Origin: Mycobacterium sp. DL592
GTDB lineage: Bacteria > Actinomycetota > Actinomycetes > Mycobacteriales > Mycobacteriaceae
Length of the DNA: 64,000 bases
NCBI RefSeq assembly: GCF_011694515.1
Contig: NZ_CP050192.1
Coordinates: forward strand, 4,658,527-4,722,526
Direction of reading: 5' to 3'
Shown: piece by piece, positions 1 to 7,511 of the stretch
How the letters are laid out: every line of letters starts with the position of its first letter
How positions within the stretch are numbered: position 1 is the first letter of the stretch
Position numbers and translations under genes: made by a program
Notes under the pieces: model-generated
Databases searched by the model: none
Told to the model about the DNA's origin: nothing
The model's input: only the letters and a program-made list of their open reading frames with translations

Positions 1-607
1 CCCAGATGAAGTCGACGCCGGGGTGTTTGAACAGGTAGTGCGTAACCTCGTGGGCGGCGTCGGGAATCACCTGCAGCGCACCGGGGGGCATGCCCGCCGC
101 CTCGGCGGCTTCGCGCAGGATCGCCACCGCCCGTTCGCAACAGCGCACCGCGTACGGCGACGGCCGGAACAGCACCGCGTTGCGGGTCTTGGCGGCGACG
201 ATCGCCTTGAACAGCACGGTCGAAGTGGGGTTGGTGACGGGCGTGATCGCCAGCACGACACCGATGGGTTCGGCGACGTAGACGATGTTGTGCTCGACAT
301 CCTCGTCGACCACCCCCACCGACTTCTTGTCCTTGAGGTAGTCGTGAAGGAACTCGGTCGCGACGTAGTTCTTGACGACCTTGTCCTCGAAGACGCCGAA
401 GCCGGTCTCCTCCAGAGCCAATGCGGCCAGTTCGCCGGCCGCACGCACGCCGGCGCGGACCATCGCCTCGACGATGGCGTCGACCTGTTCCTGGCTGAGC
501 TTGCGGAACTCTCGTGCCGCCTGCGCGGCGGTGTCGACCATCGCGTCGATCTCTGCGGTGCGGTTGTCGTCGGCTTGATCTTGTGTTGCGCTCAGTGTTC
601 CGGTCAT
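1..607 (-). CDS. CoA-acylating aldehyde dehydrogenase, N-terminal part (cut by window edge)
   Basis: The frame reads from ATG at 607 off the left edge, giving about 202 residues with no stop. The start is preceded by GGGAGG about 9 nt upstream. The protein has the N-terminal NAD-binding part of the aldehyde dehydrogenase superfamily. The stretches VAEPIGVVLAITPVTNPTST and LFKAIVAAKTRNAVLFRP closely resemble acetaldehyde dehydrogenases of the EutE/MhpF/AdhE type, which turn an aldehyde, CoA and NAD into acyl-CoA. The catalytic Cys lies outside the window. It is divergent from a zinc alcohol dehydrogenase across a 115-bp region with two inverted repeats, which suggests an alcohol to aldehyde to acyl-CoA route. 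The substrate cannot be told from this part. An ordinary, non-acylating aldehyde dehydrogenase is less likely. Confidence 0.8.
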   Translation of the reverse strand, partial: MTGTLSATQDQADDNRTAEIDAMVDTAAQAAREFRKLSQEQVDAIVEAMVRAGVRAAGELAALALEETGFGVFEDKVVKNYVATEFLHDYLKDKKSVGVVDEDVEHNIVYVAEPIGVVLAITPVTNPTSTVLFKAIVAAKTRNAVLFRPSPYAVRCCERAVAILREAAEAAGMPPGALQVIPDAAHEVTHYLFKHPGVDFIW

Positions 608-659
608 CACCGTGCCCCTCCCAGATGCGGGGATCGTATGTTCGCGGCGATCGGGGTAG

Positions 660-703
660 ATAGGGATAAAAGACCCCTATATGCTGAGTTCAGTTGACTG
701 AAC
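660..703. promoter_or_regulatory. Two operator-like inverted repeats between divergent dehydrogenase genes
   Basis: Within the 115-bp divergent intergenic region there are two perfect inverted repeats. One is ATAGGG, 9 nt, CCCTAT at 660-680. The other is GTTCAG, TTGA, CTGAAC at 688-703, ending 19 nt before the alcohol dehydrogenase start. Both have the size of dimeric regulator sites. No regulator gene is adjacent, so the binding protein is unknown. The repeats are seen directly; the regulatory role is inferred. Confidence 0.45.
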
Positions 704-722
704 CCAGAGGAATCGAGGACTC

Positions 723-1736
723 ATGCCCACCCACCGCGCAGTACACGTGCCGTCAGCCGGAGCACCCCTCGAGCTAGTGGATGTAGAGACCACGCCGCCC
801 GGTCCCGGCCGGGTTCGCATCGCAGTGAACGCCTGCGGCGTGTGCGGCACCGACCACGCCTTCGTCAACGGCGGATTTCCCAACCTGAGCTGGCCCGTCA
901 CTCCCGGGCACGAAGCGGCCGGCACGATCGCCGAACTGGGTGAGGGCGTCGAGGGGTTCGCGATCGGTGACCGGGTGGCGGTCGGCTGGTTCGGCGGCAA
1001 CTGCAATCACTGCCTGCCGTGTCGCAAGGGCCAGTTCATGCAGTGCGTCAATGGAGAGATCCCCAGCTGGCACTATCCGGGCGGCTATGCCGAGTCGCTG
1101 ACGGCACCGGCCACCGCACTCGCGCGGATTCCCGACGGGCTCTCGTTCGCCGAGGCCGCCCCGATGGGCTGCGCGGGAGTGACGACCTACAACGCGCTTC
1201 GGCACACCAAGGCCGTTGCCGGCGACCGGGTGGCGGTGCTCGGCATCGGCGGGCTGGGCCATCTCGGCGTCCAGTGGGCCCGCGCGATGGGCTTCGAGAC
1301 GATCGCGATCGCCCGCGGGTCCGGCAAGTCCGACGACGCCAAAGAACTGGGCGCCCATCACTACATCGATTCGACGGCCGGGGATGTCGCCGAGGCGCTT
1401 CAGGCGCTCGGCGGTGCGCAGGTGGTGCTGGCCACCGCGGCCAACTCGGCGGCCATGGCCGCGACGGTCGGCGGGCTGGCTCCGCAGGGTGAACTCGTGA
1501 TCATCGGCGCCACATTCGATCCCCTGCCGATCTCGCCGGGGGATCTGATCTTCGGCAACTACAGCGTGATCGGGCATCCGTCGGGCACGTCAGCCGATAT
1601 CGAGGACACCATGCACTTCGCGCTGTTGTCCGGGGTGCGGGCGCGCATCGAGGAGGTGTCGCTGGAGCAGGCCGCCGAGGCCTACGAGGCGATGGACACC
1701 GGCCGCGCCCGCTACCGGATGGTCCTGACGACGTAG
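723..1736 (+). CDS. Zinc-dependent alcohol dehydrogenase (MDR family)
   Basis: This is a 337-aa cytosolic oxidoreductase of the medium-chain dehydrogenase family, interconverting an alcohol and an aldehyde with NAD(P). The N-terminal GroES-like domain carries the catalytic zinc ligands in CGVCGTDH and GHEAAG (residues about 38-65). The structural zinc lobe has four Cys in the C-x2-C-x2-C-x7-C pattern (about residues 97-111). The Rossmann loop is GIGGLGHLGVQWA near residue 175. The length is normal for the AdhP-like branch. ATG 723 is the first in-frame start after the promoter region. The gene diverges from an acylating aldehyde dehydrogenase, so the two may act in series. Substrate unknown. 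Confidence 0.88.
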   Translation: MPTHRAVHVPSAGAPLELVDVETTPPGPGRVRIAVNACGVCGTDHAFVNGGFPNLSWPVTPGHEAAGTIAELGEGVEGFAIGDRVAVGWFGGNCNHCLPCRKGQFMQCVNGEIPSWHYPGGYAESLTAPATALARIPDGLSFAEAAPMGCAGVTTYNALRHTKAVAGDRVAVLGIGGLGHLGVQWARAMGFETIAIARGSGKSDDAKELGAHHYIDSTAGDVAEALQALGGAQVVLATAANSAAMAATVGGLAPQGELVIIGATFDPLPISPGDLIFGNYSVIGHPSGTSADIEDTMHFALLSGVRARIEEVSLEQAAEAYEAMDTGRARYRMVLTT

Positions 1737-2141
1737 CTAGTCCTCGGTCGGCTCAGACTTCTCCACCCCGGCGTCCAGGACGCTGACGTCGATGCCGTAG
1801 GGCAGGAATCGCACGCTGCGGGTGGGATCGGTGTTGTGCTTGTTGGCGCGCAAGGCGTCGAGTTCAGTCTTGTAGACCTGCTCGACATGGGCCTTACCGT
1901 CGGCATCCGAGATGTAGATGGCCCACACCCCGTCGCCGGCCTCGCCTGCGGTCTCCGGCTGTGTGCGGGGCCGTGAGCGGCGGGTGAACTCGTCGAACAG
2001 CATGCCGAAGCCGGCAGCCTCGCCCGGCGTATTCATCAGCCTGCCGAATCGCTCGACGACGTCACGCAGGCCCTCACCAGCCTCGCGCACGACGCGATCG
2101 ATGTCGTCCGGGTCGAACCCGAACGGTCCGTTGTTCTCCAT
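1737..2141 (-). CDS. Conserved-type hypothetical protein, 134 aa
   Basis: An acidic 134-residue protein with no signal peptide or membrane segment. The N-terminal half has an amphipathic helical region (residues 10-60). A central segment, VWAIYISDADGKAHVEQVY (about residues 72-90), looks like a short beta sheet. Its stop directly abuts the stop of the convergent alcohol dehydrogenase. I do not recognise the family. Third-position GC is high and typical of the window, which supports it being a real gene. An antisense frame starting at 1918 runs opposite but looks like a shadow. Confidence 0.6.
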   Translation of the reverse strand: MENNGPFGFDPDDIDRVVREAGEGLRDVVERFGRLMNTPGEAAGFGMLFDEFTRRSRPRTQPETAGEAGDGVWAIYISDADGKAHVEQVYKTELDALRANKHNTDPTRSVRFLPYGIDVSVLDAGVEKSEPTED

Positions 2142-2205
2142 AGCTCACAGTGTGCGCCCCGTTTGCTGCCGCGTCGACTGCCTCAGGTTCGCGAGCAGCG
2201 AAACC

Positions 2206-3240
2206 TCAGCCGAACAGGCGCAGCGGCAGGTCAGCCATGGTGACGAAACCAGGCTGGGCCGCGCAGACCGCGGGGATGGCGTTGACCGCCGCCATCGCGG
2301 TGGCCACGCTGGCCGAGCGGACGTGCTCCTCCAGCGGCACGTCGCGGCGGAAGCTGGCCAGGGTCATCAGGTGTGCCCGCATCGAGGGTGTGCCTTCGAT
2401 GGTGACCGTCCAGCCGTGCTGCGGTGCCGGCCAGTGCCGCGGCTGAGGTTCGCCGACAGTCCACAGGGTTTCGACGTCGACGACGGGCGTGCCGGCTCGG
2501 GTGCCGGTCCAGCGCCAGTGCTGTCCGGCGACAGTGCCGGCGCGCAGGGTTCGCCCGCAGATGTCGCGGTCCTCGCTGGCGGCGATGACCTCCAGCTCGG
2601 TGGTGACGGTGTCGACGCCGAGCCCCAGTGCGTCGCCGAGCAGCCAAACCTGTTGCTGGAAGAGCTCACTGGTGAACTTGGGACCTTCGGTCTCGGCGGT
2701 GACCTCGTCGAGCGGGCTGCCGAACCGCATCTGGTCGAAGGTGATCTCGACGCTGTCGTACACCGACCAGTCGGCGCGCTCCTGGATCGTGATGTGCTCG
2801 ATGCTGCGCGACATTCCGGACAGCGCGATGGGGATGATCGCACCGAGGTTGCCGGGGTTGAGGCCGGTCCCGTGCAGCGAGCTGTTGCCTGCGGTGCAGG
2901 CGCGCTGCAACTGATCGCGGTCGGCGGCGGCCATGCGGGCCGGGTGGAAGGCGAAGGCGGTGGTGATCAGGTTGGCCCCGGAGGCCAAGATCGCGGCCGC
3001 CTCGTCGACCGTCGGGTGACGCGGTGCGTAGAGCACCGCGTCTACTCCGCTGGTGTCGACGTCCTTGGCCGCGGCGATGCCCAGCGGGTCCGTCCCGGCG
3101 AGGTCTCCGGCGTCACGCCCGACCTTCTGGTCGGTGTAGACCTTGACACCGGCCAGTTCCAGATCGGGGTGGTCGAGGATGCCGCGGATCGCTTCCACGC
3201 CCACCGCGCCGGTGCCCCATTGCACCACGCGGTAGGTCAT
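2206..3240 (-). CDS. DapB-like NAD(P)-dependent dehydrogenase family protein
   Basis: A 344-aa cytosolic protein. It opens with a dinucleotide-binding fold (VVQWGTGAVGVEAIRGI, residues 4-20) of the dihydrodipicolinate reductase N-terminal type, followed by a longer C-terminal domain like that of diaminopentanoate or diaminopimelate dehydrogenase relatives. In mycobacteria such proteins are numerous and usually not lysine enzymes; the substrate is unknown. ATG 3240 fits the start of the fold. The open frame continues far upstream (to 4086), but that part overlaps the neighbouring gene in another frame and is not coding. It lies 2 nt downstream of the 411-aa gene at 3243-4478, so the two are almost certainly cotranscribed, opposite a TetR gene. 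Confidence 0.75.
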   Translation of the reverse strand: MTYRVVQWGTGAVGVEAIRGILDHPDLELAGVKVYTDQKVGRDAGDLAGTDPLGIAAAKDVDTSGVDAVLYAPRHPTVDEAAAILASGANLITTAFAFHPARMAAADRDQLQRACTAGNSSLHGTGLNPGNLGAIIPIALSGMSRSIEHITIQERADWSVYDSVEITFDQMRFGSPLDEVTAETEGPKFTSELFQQQVWLLGDALGLGVDTVTTELEVIAASEDRDICGRTLRAGTVAGQHWRWTGTRAGTPVVDVETLWTVGEPQPRHWPAPQHGWTVTIEGTPSMRAHLMTLASFRRDVPLEEHVRSASVATAMAAVNAIPAVCAAQPGFVTMADLPLRLFG

Positions 3241-3242
3241 CG

Positions 3243-4478
3243 CTAGACGACCGTCAGCGGAAGCGAGCGCCGCTCCTCGAATTCGAAGGTCGCTCCACCG
3301 CTGAACTTGGTGACCTCGACTTCGGGCGCGACTTTGGCTGCGGTGTCGGACTTTTCGAACTCCGCTGTCCAGTCGTCGGCCGTGCCGGTGATGCGCACGG
3401 CGATGTGCGGGTCGATCGCCGTGGCGATGGCCTGCAACGGCTCGACCGAGGCCGGCGAGCTCAGCGAGATCCAGGCGCCGTCCTGATGCGCCGGCGAGGG
3501 GTGCACGTGCAGCCGGCCGCCTTCGATCTCGGCGACGACGTAGCCCGCCGGGTTCAGCAGCGGATGCAACTCCAGCACCTTTGCCAGACCGTCGAAGTCG
3601 TTGGGCAACTTGAGGGCTCGCTGGATCCGTTCGGCGGCCACCCCGGCGATGCCGATGAGCTGCTTGGTGCAGATCTGGGTGGCCAGGTCGGTGTTGTCCC
3701 CGGCGCGGGCGCGCACCGCGATACCGAACGACAGGTTGAGCAGGTGCATCTGCAGCACTACCTCGTCGGCGATACGCACCAGGGCCGAATGCGAGAACGC
3801 GGTGAAGTCGACGTCGGACAGCAGCGGCCCGGAGTAGTCGGCCTGGCCCTCGTCGCTGGGATCGATCTCGTCGAGCTGCCATGTGGCGGCTCGACTTTGT
3901 GCCACGATGTCCAGCGCGGGGATGCTGCCGGCGTCGGGGTAGGACTCGTCGATGATGACCGTCCACGCGCAATGCGGCTGGCGATCGGCAGGGGTGCGCG
4001 GCGGGCGGTGGATCGGGCGGACCTGCGCCTTGGGGTTGGTGGCGATCGCGGTGGCGTCGAAGGTCGGGTCCTCGATGTCGTGGCACATGCCCTTGACGTA
4101 GTCGGGGCCCATCGGTTCGACGTCCATCAGGGCGCCGCAGTGGTCAAGGTGGAACTCGCCGTGCCAGCGGTCGTGGACTGTGTAGCGGAAGTCCATGAAC
4201 TGCGGCGGGGCACCGATGTCGAGTTGCAGGCCCTTGAAGATCGTGATGATGTCGGTGCCCTCGTACTTGAGGGCCTTCTGCATGCGCCGGGTGTAGAGCG
4301 GGCTGGATCCGGCCCACTCCTCGATCGCGATCTGCAGCATCTCGGGGCGGCCGAAGGATTGGATGCACCACGCCATTCCGGACCGGTCGATGAGTTGGCC
4401 GATCAGCAGGAGTTCGGGTACCAGGACGGCCAGTTCGGCTCGGGACAGCTGGGCATAGCGGCTGTGCGATTCGCTCAC
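3243..4478 (-). CDS. Unrecognised 411-aa protein, operon with DapB-like dehydrogenase
   Basis: A soluble 411-residue protein with no signal peptide. A distinctive segment, HGEFHLDHCGALMDVEPMG (about residues 103-121), has clustered His, Asp and Cys and could be a metal or catalytic site. The C-terminal third is rich in beta strands. I do not recognise the family. It is the first gene after the divergent promoter shared with the TetR gene at 4519. The inverted repeat at 4491-4515 begins 12 nt upstream of its ATG, so it is the likely main target of that repressor. With the following DapB-like reductase it forms a two-gene unit of unknown metabolism. Confidence 0.65.
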   Translation of the reverse strand: MSESHSRYAQLSRAELAVLVPELLLIGQLIDRSGMAWCIQSFGRPEMLQIAIEEWAGSSPLYTRRMQKALKYEGTDIITIFKGLQLDIGAPPQFMDFRYTVHDRWHGEFHLDHCGALMDVEPMGPDYVKGMCHDIEDPTFDATAIATNPKAQVRPIHRPPRTPADRQPHCAWTVIIDESYPDAGSIPALDIVAQSRAATWQLDEIDPSDEGQADYSGPLLSDVDFTAFSHSALVRIADEVVLQMHLLNLSFGIAVRARAGDNTDLATQICTKQLIGIAGVAAERIQRALKLPNDFDGLAKVLELHPLLNPAGYVVAEIEGGRLHVHPSPAHQDGAWISLSSPASVEPLQAIATAIDPHIAVRITGTADDWTAEFEKSDTAAKVAPEVEVTKFSGGATFEFEERRSLPLTVV

Positions 4479-4490
4479 ACGCGAAACATA

Positions 4491-4515
4491 GTTGGCTCAA
4501 TGTTATAAAGTCAAC
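4491..4515. promoter_or_regulatory. Probable TetR operator
   Basis: A 25-bp imperfect palindrome with 8 of 12 pairs complementary. The outer arms GTTG and CAAC are perfect, and CT/AG and AT/AT pairs lie inside. It lies 12 nt before the minus-strand gene at 4478 and 3 nt before the GTG of the TetR gene at 4519. This is the usual place for an autoregulating TetR repressor that also controls its divergent neighbour. The palindrome is seen; binding is inferred. Confidence 0.55.
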
Positions 4516-4518
4516 GAT

Positions 4519-5115
4519 GTGAAGGCACTCGGCACCCCGCCCACGCGGCAGACCCAGGCGCCACGCAAACGGGGCGACGACACCCGCGCGCTGATCATCG
4601 ACGAAACGGTGCGCTGCGTGGTCGAGGAGGGCTTCCAGGCCGCCACCGCCAAGCACGTCGCCGAGCGCGCCGGCGTCACCTGGGGTGTCATCCAGTACCA
4701 CTTCGGTGACCGCAACGGTCTACTGATGGCCGTCGTCGACGAGGGTGTGGCCCGACTGGTGGAAGAACTCTCGGCCGCCGAGGTGGGCGATTTGGGGTTG
4801 CGGGAGCGCATCGAACTCGTCGTCGACACCGCCTTCCGTTGCTACAGCAGCCCGACGTCGTTGGCGGCGTTCGAGATTCTGCGTGCCATGCGCGGCACCC
4901 ACGGCCAGAGCGGGCGTCGGCACCTGCTGGAGATCAACGACGCGATCAACCAGCTCGGCAGGCTGATCTCCGCTGACCCGGGGGTCGCCGAGGTGATCTG
5001 GTCGGCCCTGCGGGGCATGGTGCTCGTCGAGATGATCATGAACTCGCATCTGGAGTGGGAACGCGAACGTCGGCTGCTCGTCGACATGGTCACCCGCTAC
5101 CTCCAGGACCGCTGA
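4519..5115 (+). CDS. TetR-family transcriptional regulator
   Basis: A 198-aa regulator. The helix-turn-helix is at about residues 35-60 (AERAGVTWGVIQYHFGDRNG), followed by a helical ligand-binding domain. I choose GTG 4519 over the in-frame ATG at 4492 because the ATG lies inside the palindrome at 4491-4515 and would leave no room for a promoter. A transcript starting near 4516-4519 may be almost leaderless. It is divergent from the 411-aa protein and DapB-like operon and likely represses it and itself. The ligand is unknown. Confidence 0.85.
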   Translation: MKALGTPPTRQTQAPRKRGDDTRALIIDETVRCVVEEGFQAATAKHVAERAGVTWGVIQYHFGDRNGLLMAVVDEGVARLVEELSAAEVGDLGLRERIELVVDTAFRCYSSPTSLAAFEILRAMRGTHGQSGRRHLLEINDAINQLGRLISADPGVAEVIWSALRGMVLVEMIMNSHLEWERERRLLVDMVTRYLQDR

Positions 5116-5164
5116 ACCGCCCCAGCGAATCGCCGTTGCGCCTCTGCGTATCGGGGTGTCGGCT

Positions 5165-5218
5165 GTCACAGAGCGCGTCACACTCCCCTGGTCACGGCAG
5201 TGCTGTCACCAAAGTCAC
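5165..5218. repeat. Five GTCAC direct repeats upstream of a small gene
   Basis: GTCAC occurs at 5165, 5177, 5191, 5205 and 5214, all on the plus strand, spaced 12, 14, 14 and 9 nt. The cluster lies 130-190 nt upstream of the 48-aa gene at 5352. The spacing does not match the 11-nt period of PhoP or GlnR sites as I remember them. It may be a multi-site regulator target. Confidence 0.35.
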
Positions 5219-5272
5219 AGGCACAAAGTTGATTTACACGGAATTAACAAGGACCATCGAGCCGTTCCCCTA

Positions 5273-5331
5273 GCTGGCGATCCCGGATAGGTGAACGCCA
5301 GCAGCAAACAAGCCCCTGCAGACCCGGGGGC
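5273..5331 (+). promoter_or_regulatory. Structured 5' leader with two hairpins before a small gene
   Basis: Two hairpins lie between the GTCAC cluster and the 48-aa gene. GCTGGCG (5273-5279) pairs perfectly with CGCCAGC (5296-5302). GCCCC (5312-5316) pairs with GGGGC (5327-5331). The second hairpin ends 3-4 nt before the purine-rich ribosome-binding region near 5335, so it could mask or insulate initiation. I do not recognise a known riboswitch family here. Confidence 0.35.
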
Positions 5332-5351
5332 ATAAAGAGGAGTTGAAAACA

Positions 5352-5498
5352 ATGTCGTCGCTCGCGCGTTTTCGCAGTGACATGAAGCGGGCCATCAACC
5401 GTCGCCGCCTGCACGCACGCATCAGTGCGATGCCCCCGTCAACGGTTCGCGATGAGCTCGTCGCCATCGCCCAGCGGTACGAGAACACTCACCGCTGA
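5352..5498 (+). CDS. Small basic protein, 48 aa
   Basis: ATG 5352 to TGA 5498 encodes 48 residues beginning MSSLARFRSD and ending RYENTHR. A strong ribosome-binding sequence (AAGAGGAG) lies about 10 nt upstream. The protein is very basic in its first half (RRRLHAR near residues 17-23) and helical throughout, with no membrane segment. It is preceded by a 236-bp leader with repeats and hairpins, unusually elaborate for so small a gene. I do not recognise the family. The excellent ribosome-binding site and ordinary codon use argue that it is translated. The basic helix could bind nucleic acid, but that is a guess. Confidence 0.6.
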   Translation: MSSLARFRSDMKRAINRRRLHARISAMPPSTVRDELVAIAQRYENTHR

Positions 5499-5591
5499 CC
5501 TGATTCATGACCGAAGCCGGCGTACCCCCTCGGGGTCGCCGGTTTCGTCGTCTGAGACAGCCCTACCCGGTGACGGCATCGTTGTGCTGCA

Positions 5592-6071
5592 ATGACCGGC
5601 ATGGCTGACGCGGAAGCAATCGAGGCGATCAAACAGGTCAAGTACCGCTACATGCGGGCCCTGGACACCAAGCACTGGGACGACTTCGCCGACACCCTGA
5701 CCGAGGACATCATCGGGGACTACGGCTCGTCGCTGGGCGAGGAACACCACTTCACCAACCGCACCGAGCTGGTGGAGTTCATGCGCAAGTCGATGCCTGC
5801 CGGCGTGCTGACCGAGCACCGGGTGACCCACCCGGAGATCACCGTCGACGGCGACGAGGCCGAGGCCATCTGGTACCTGCAGGACCGGGTGATCGTGCCG
5901 GAGTACAACTTCATGCTCATGGGGGCGGGGTTCTACCGCGACCGCTATCGCAAGACACCCGACGGCTGGAAGATCAGCAAGACCGGATACGACCGCACCT
6001 ACGAGGTGACGCAGTCGACGGAGAACATGAACTTCAAAGCGACGCCGGGCAAGGCCGTCGCGACTACTTAG
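5592..6071 (+). CDS. SnoaL-like / NTF2-fold protein
   Basis: A 159-aa protein of the SnoaL-like (NTF2-like cone fold) group. The typical opening is a helix (EAIKQVKYRYMRALDTKHWD) followed by DTLTEDIIGDYG, then four strands ending in GWKISKTGYDRTYE. Members include small isomerases, dehydratases and binding proteins; in mycobacteria many are uncharacterised. A second in-frame ATG at 5601 is an equally good start. No Shine-Dalgarno sequence decides between them. The 3' end overlaps the convergent L,D-transpeptidase gene by 8 nt. Function unknown beyond the fold. Confidence 0.75.
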   Translation: MTGMADAEAIEAIKQVKYRYMRALDTKHWDDFADTLTEDIIGDYGSSLGEEHHFTNRTELVEFMRKSMPAGVLTEHRVTHPEITVDGDEAEAIWYLQDRVIVPEYNFMLMGAGFYRDRYRKTPDGWKISKTGYDRTYEVTQSTENMNFKATPGKAVATT

Positions 6072-6726
6072 CGACGGCGATCAGGGCGCCGGGCTTTAGC
6101 CAACGGATGATCTTGACCAAAGTGTCGTCATCGAGAGATACGCAGCCCGCCGTCGGCCCGCCGTCGGTGGTGTGGACGAAGAACGCGCCGCCGTTGCCCG
6201 GGATGCGGGCCTTGTTGACACCCATGACGATGGCGTGGGCGTACTGCGGGATGTAGAGATTCTCGGTACCGCTGCTGGGGTCGGTATTGAACGCGCAGTC
6301 GGCCTTTTTGCAGACCTGCATGGTGTTGTAGGTGGGGCTCTTCATGTCACCGTCCCACCAGTAGTCCGGGGTCACCTGAACGTACTGCAGGCCGCCGCCC
6401 GGGCTGGGCTGGGTGCCGAAGGCGAAGTCGAGGGTGAAGATGCCCATCGGCGTCTTCATCTCGCCATCGCGGGATTGCGGCGTCATGCCGTTGGCGCCGA
6501 CGTGGGCCGGGATGCCGACGCCGACGGGTTGCCAGCCGTTGGCGCCGCGCTGCCACACGTCGATCTTGGCGGTGGCTCCGCCGGTGCTGACGACGGAGAG
6601 CACCTGGGTGGCGTTGCCGACGTTGGCCTGGAACCATGGGGTTTCGGCGAAGCTGGGGGGTGCCGAGGTCAGGGCGACGAGCGCCGCACTGAAGGCAGCA
6701 CACATCGCTAGCAAGACTCGGCGCAT
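6064..6726 (-). CDS. Secreted L,D-transpeptidase-like (YkuD domain) protein
   Basis: A 220-aa exported protein. The N-terminus MRRVLLAMCAAFSAALVAL followed by SAPPSFAETP is a clear Sec signal with cleavage near residue 29. The mature part carries a YkuD catalytic domain ending in HTTDGGPTAGCVSL (about residues 190-203), where His and the Cys of GCVSL are the expected catalytic residues. Such enzymes form 3-3 cross-links in peptidoglycan or attach proteins to it. It is shorter than classical mycobacterial Ldt proteins and lacks their Ig-like domains, so cross-linking activity is not assured. An upstream in-frame start at 6762 would add 12 charged residues before the signal and is unlikely. Confidence 0.8.
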   Translation of the reverse strand: MRRVLLAMCAAFSAALVALTSAPPSFAETPWFQANVGNATQVLSVVSTGGATAKIDVWQRGANGWQPVGVGIPAHVGANGMTPQSRDGEMKTPMGIFTLDFAFGTQPSPGGGLQYVQVTPDYWWDGDMKSPTYNTMQVCKKADCAFNTDPSSGTENLYIPQYAHAIVMGVNKARIPGNGGAFFVHTTDGGPTAGCVSLDDDTLVKIIRWLKPGALIAVAK

Positions 6727-6965
6727 CACTTCATGGTCCCCGTGGCGTTTCTGTGGGGTCAAGTCAAGGTTGGGCCACAGTTGGGTCTGGGCCAGCTAAC
6801 GGAGGCCGTGCGGCTATGCGATAAGTGGCTCGCCCGAGCATCCGTTATTGAGCGGATTCTTGATGCGTAACACCGTGCTGATCTGCGGTAACCCGTACGT
6901 GGGGCGTTGAGCTGGCGTCAAAGGTGAATAGCGCTCCGGCAAACACAAGCGATACCATCGCCAAC

Positions 6966-7511
6966 ATGTCGCAAGCTCCTTATGGACCTGGGCCCGCTGC
7001 ACCCGCACCCTGGCCTCCGCAAGGACCGCCGCCTGCGTCTGGCGGACCGTCACGGATGCCGACGATCATCGCCATAGTCATCGCGTTGATTGCCGTCGCG
7101 GTAGCGATCGGGGCCTGGTTCAGGCCGGCCCCGAAGGCGGAGGCTCCTGCTGCGAAGACCTACAGCGAGCAGGAGGTCACGGAAGCGAAGAAGGCTGTGT
7201 GCGACGCGTTTGAACAAGTCAAGAGCACCGTCAACACCGCTGGGGGAAAGTCGGGTGACAATCCCACCGATTCGTTCATCGTGGCCGTCAACATCCGCTT
7301 GGCGCTCACTACTAGCAGCAGCTATCTCGCAGACCAATTAACTGCCAATCCCGCGACTCCGGAGACTTTGGCAGAACCAATTCGCCTGCTCGCGAGTCGG
7401 TACCGCGAGATCGCAATGAGGCAAATCGCAGACGCATCAAATTCCGATCTACAGCCGCTCGCCACTGGCGCAGATAAGGACATAGAACGAATAACGGAAG
7501 CGTGTAAATGA
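6966..7511 (+). CDS. Proline-rich single-pass membrane protein, first gene of ESX-associated-like operon
   Basis: A 181-aa protein. A Pro/Gly-rich cytoplasmic tail (residues 1-30) precedes one transmembrane helix (about 33-52, IIAIVIALIAVAVAIGAW), then an outside domain of about 125 residues made of helices. I choose ATG 6966; the in-frame ATG at 6924 would add 14 unremarkable residues. The end overlaps the next gene by 4 nt (ATGA), and that gene and the one after are also linked by a 4-nt overlap, so all three are one operon. Base composition is visibly lower in GC than the rest of the window. The layout resembles small membrane proteins beside ESX-secreted substrates. I do not recognise a named family. 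Confidence 0.6.
   Translation: MSQAPYGPGPAAPAPWPPQGPPPASGGPSRMPTIIAIVIALIAVAVAIGAWFRPAPKAEAPAAKTYSEQEVTEAKKAVCDAFEQVKSTVNTAGGKSGDNPTDSFIVAVNIRLALTTSSSYLADQLTANPATPETLAEPIRLLASRYREIAMRQIADASNSDLQPLATGADKDIERITEACK

Noticed and set aside
3241..4086. Upstream extension of the DapB-like gene
   Set aside because: The extension lies out of frame inside the 411-aa gene and is low-complexity Arg/Pro; the Rossmann fold begins exactly at ATG 3240.
6814..7053. Minus-strand 79-codon frame upstream of the membrane protein gene
   Set aside because: Overlaps the start of the 6966 gene, has no ribosome-binding site and no recognisable features.
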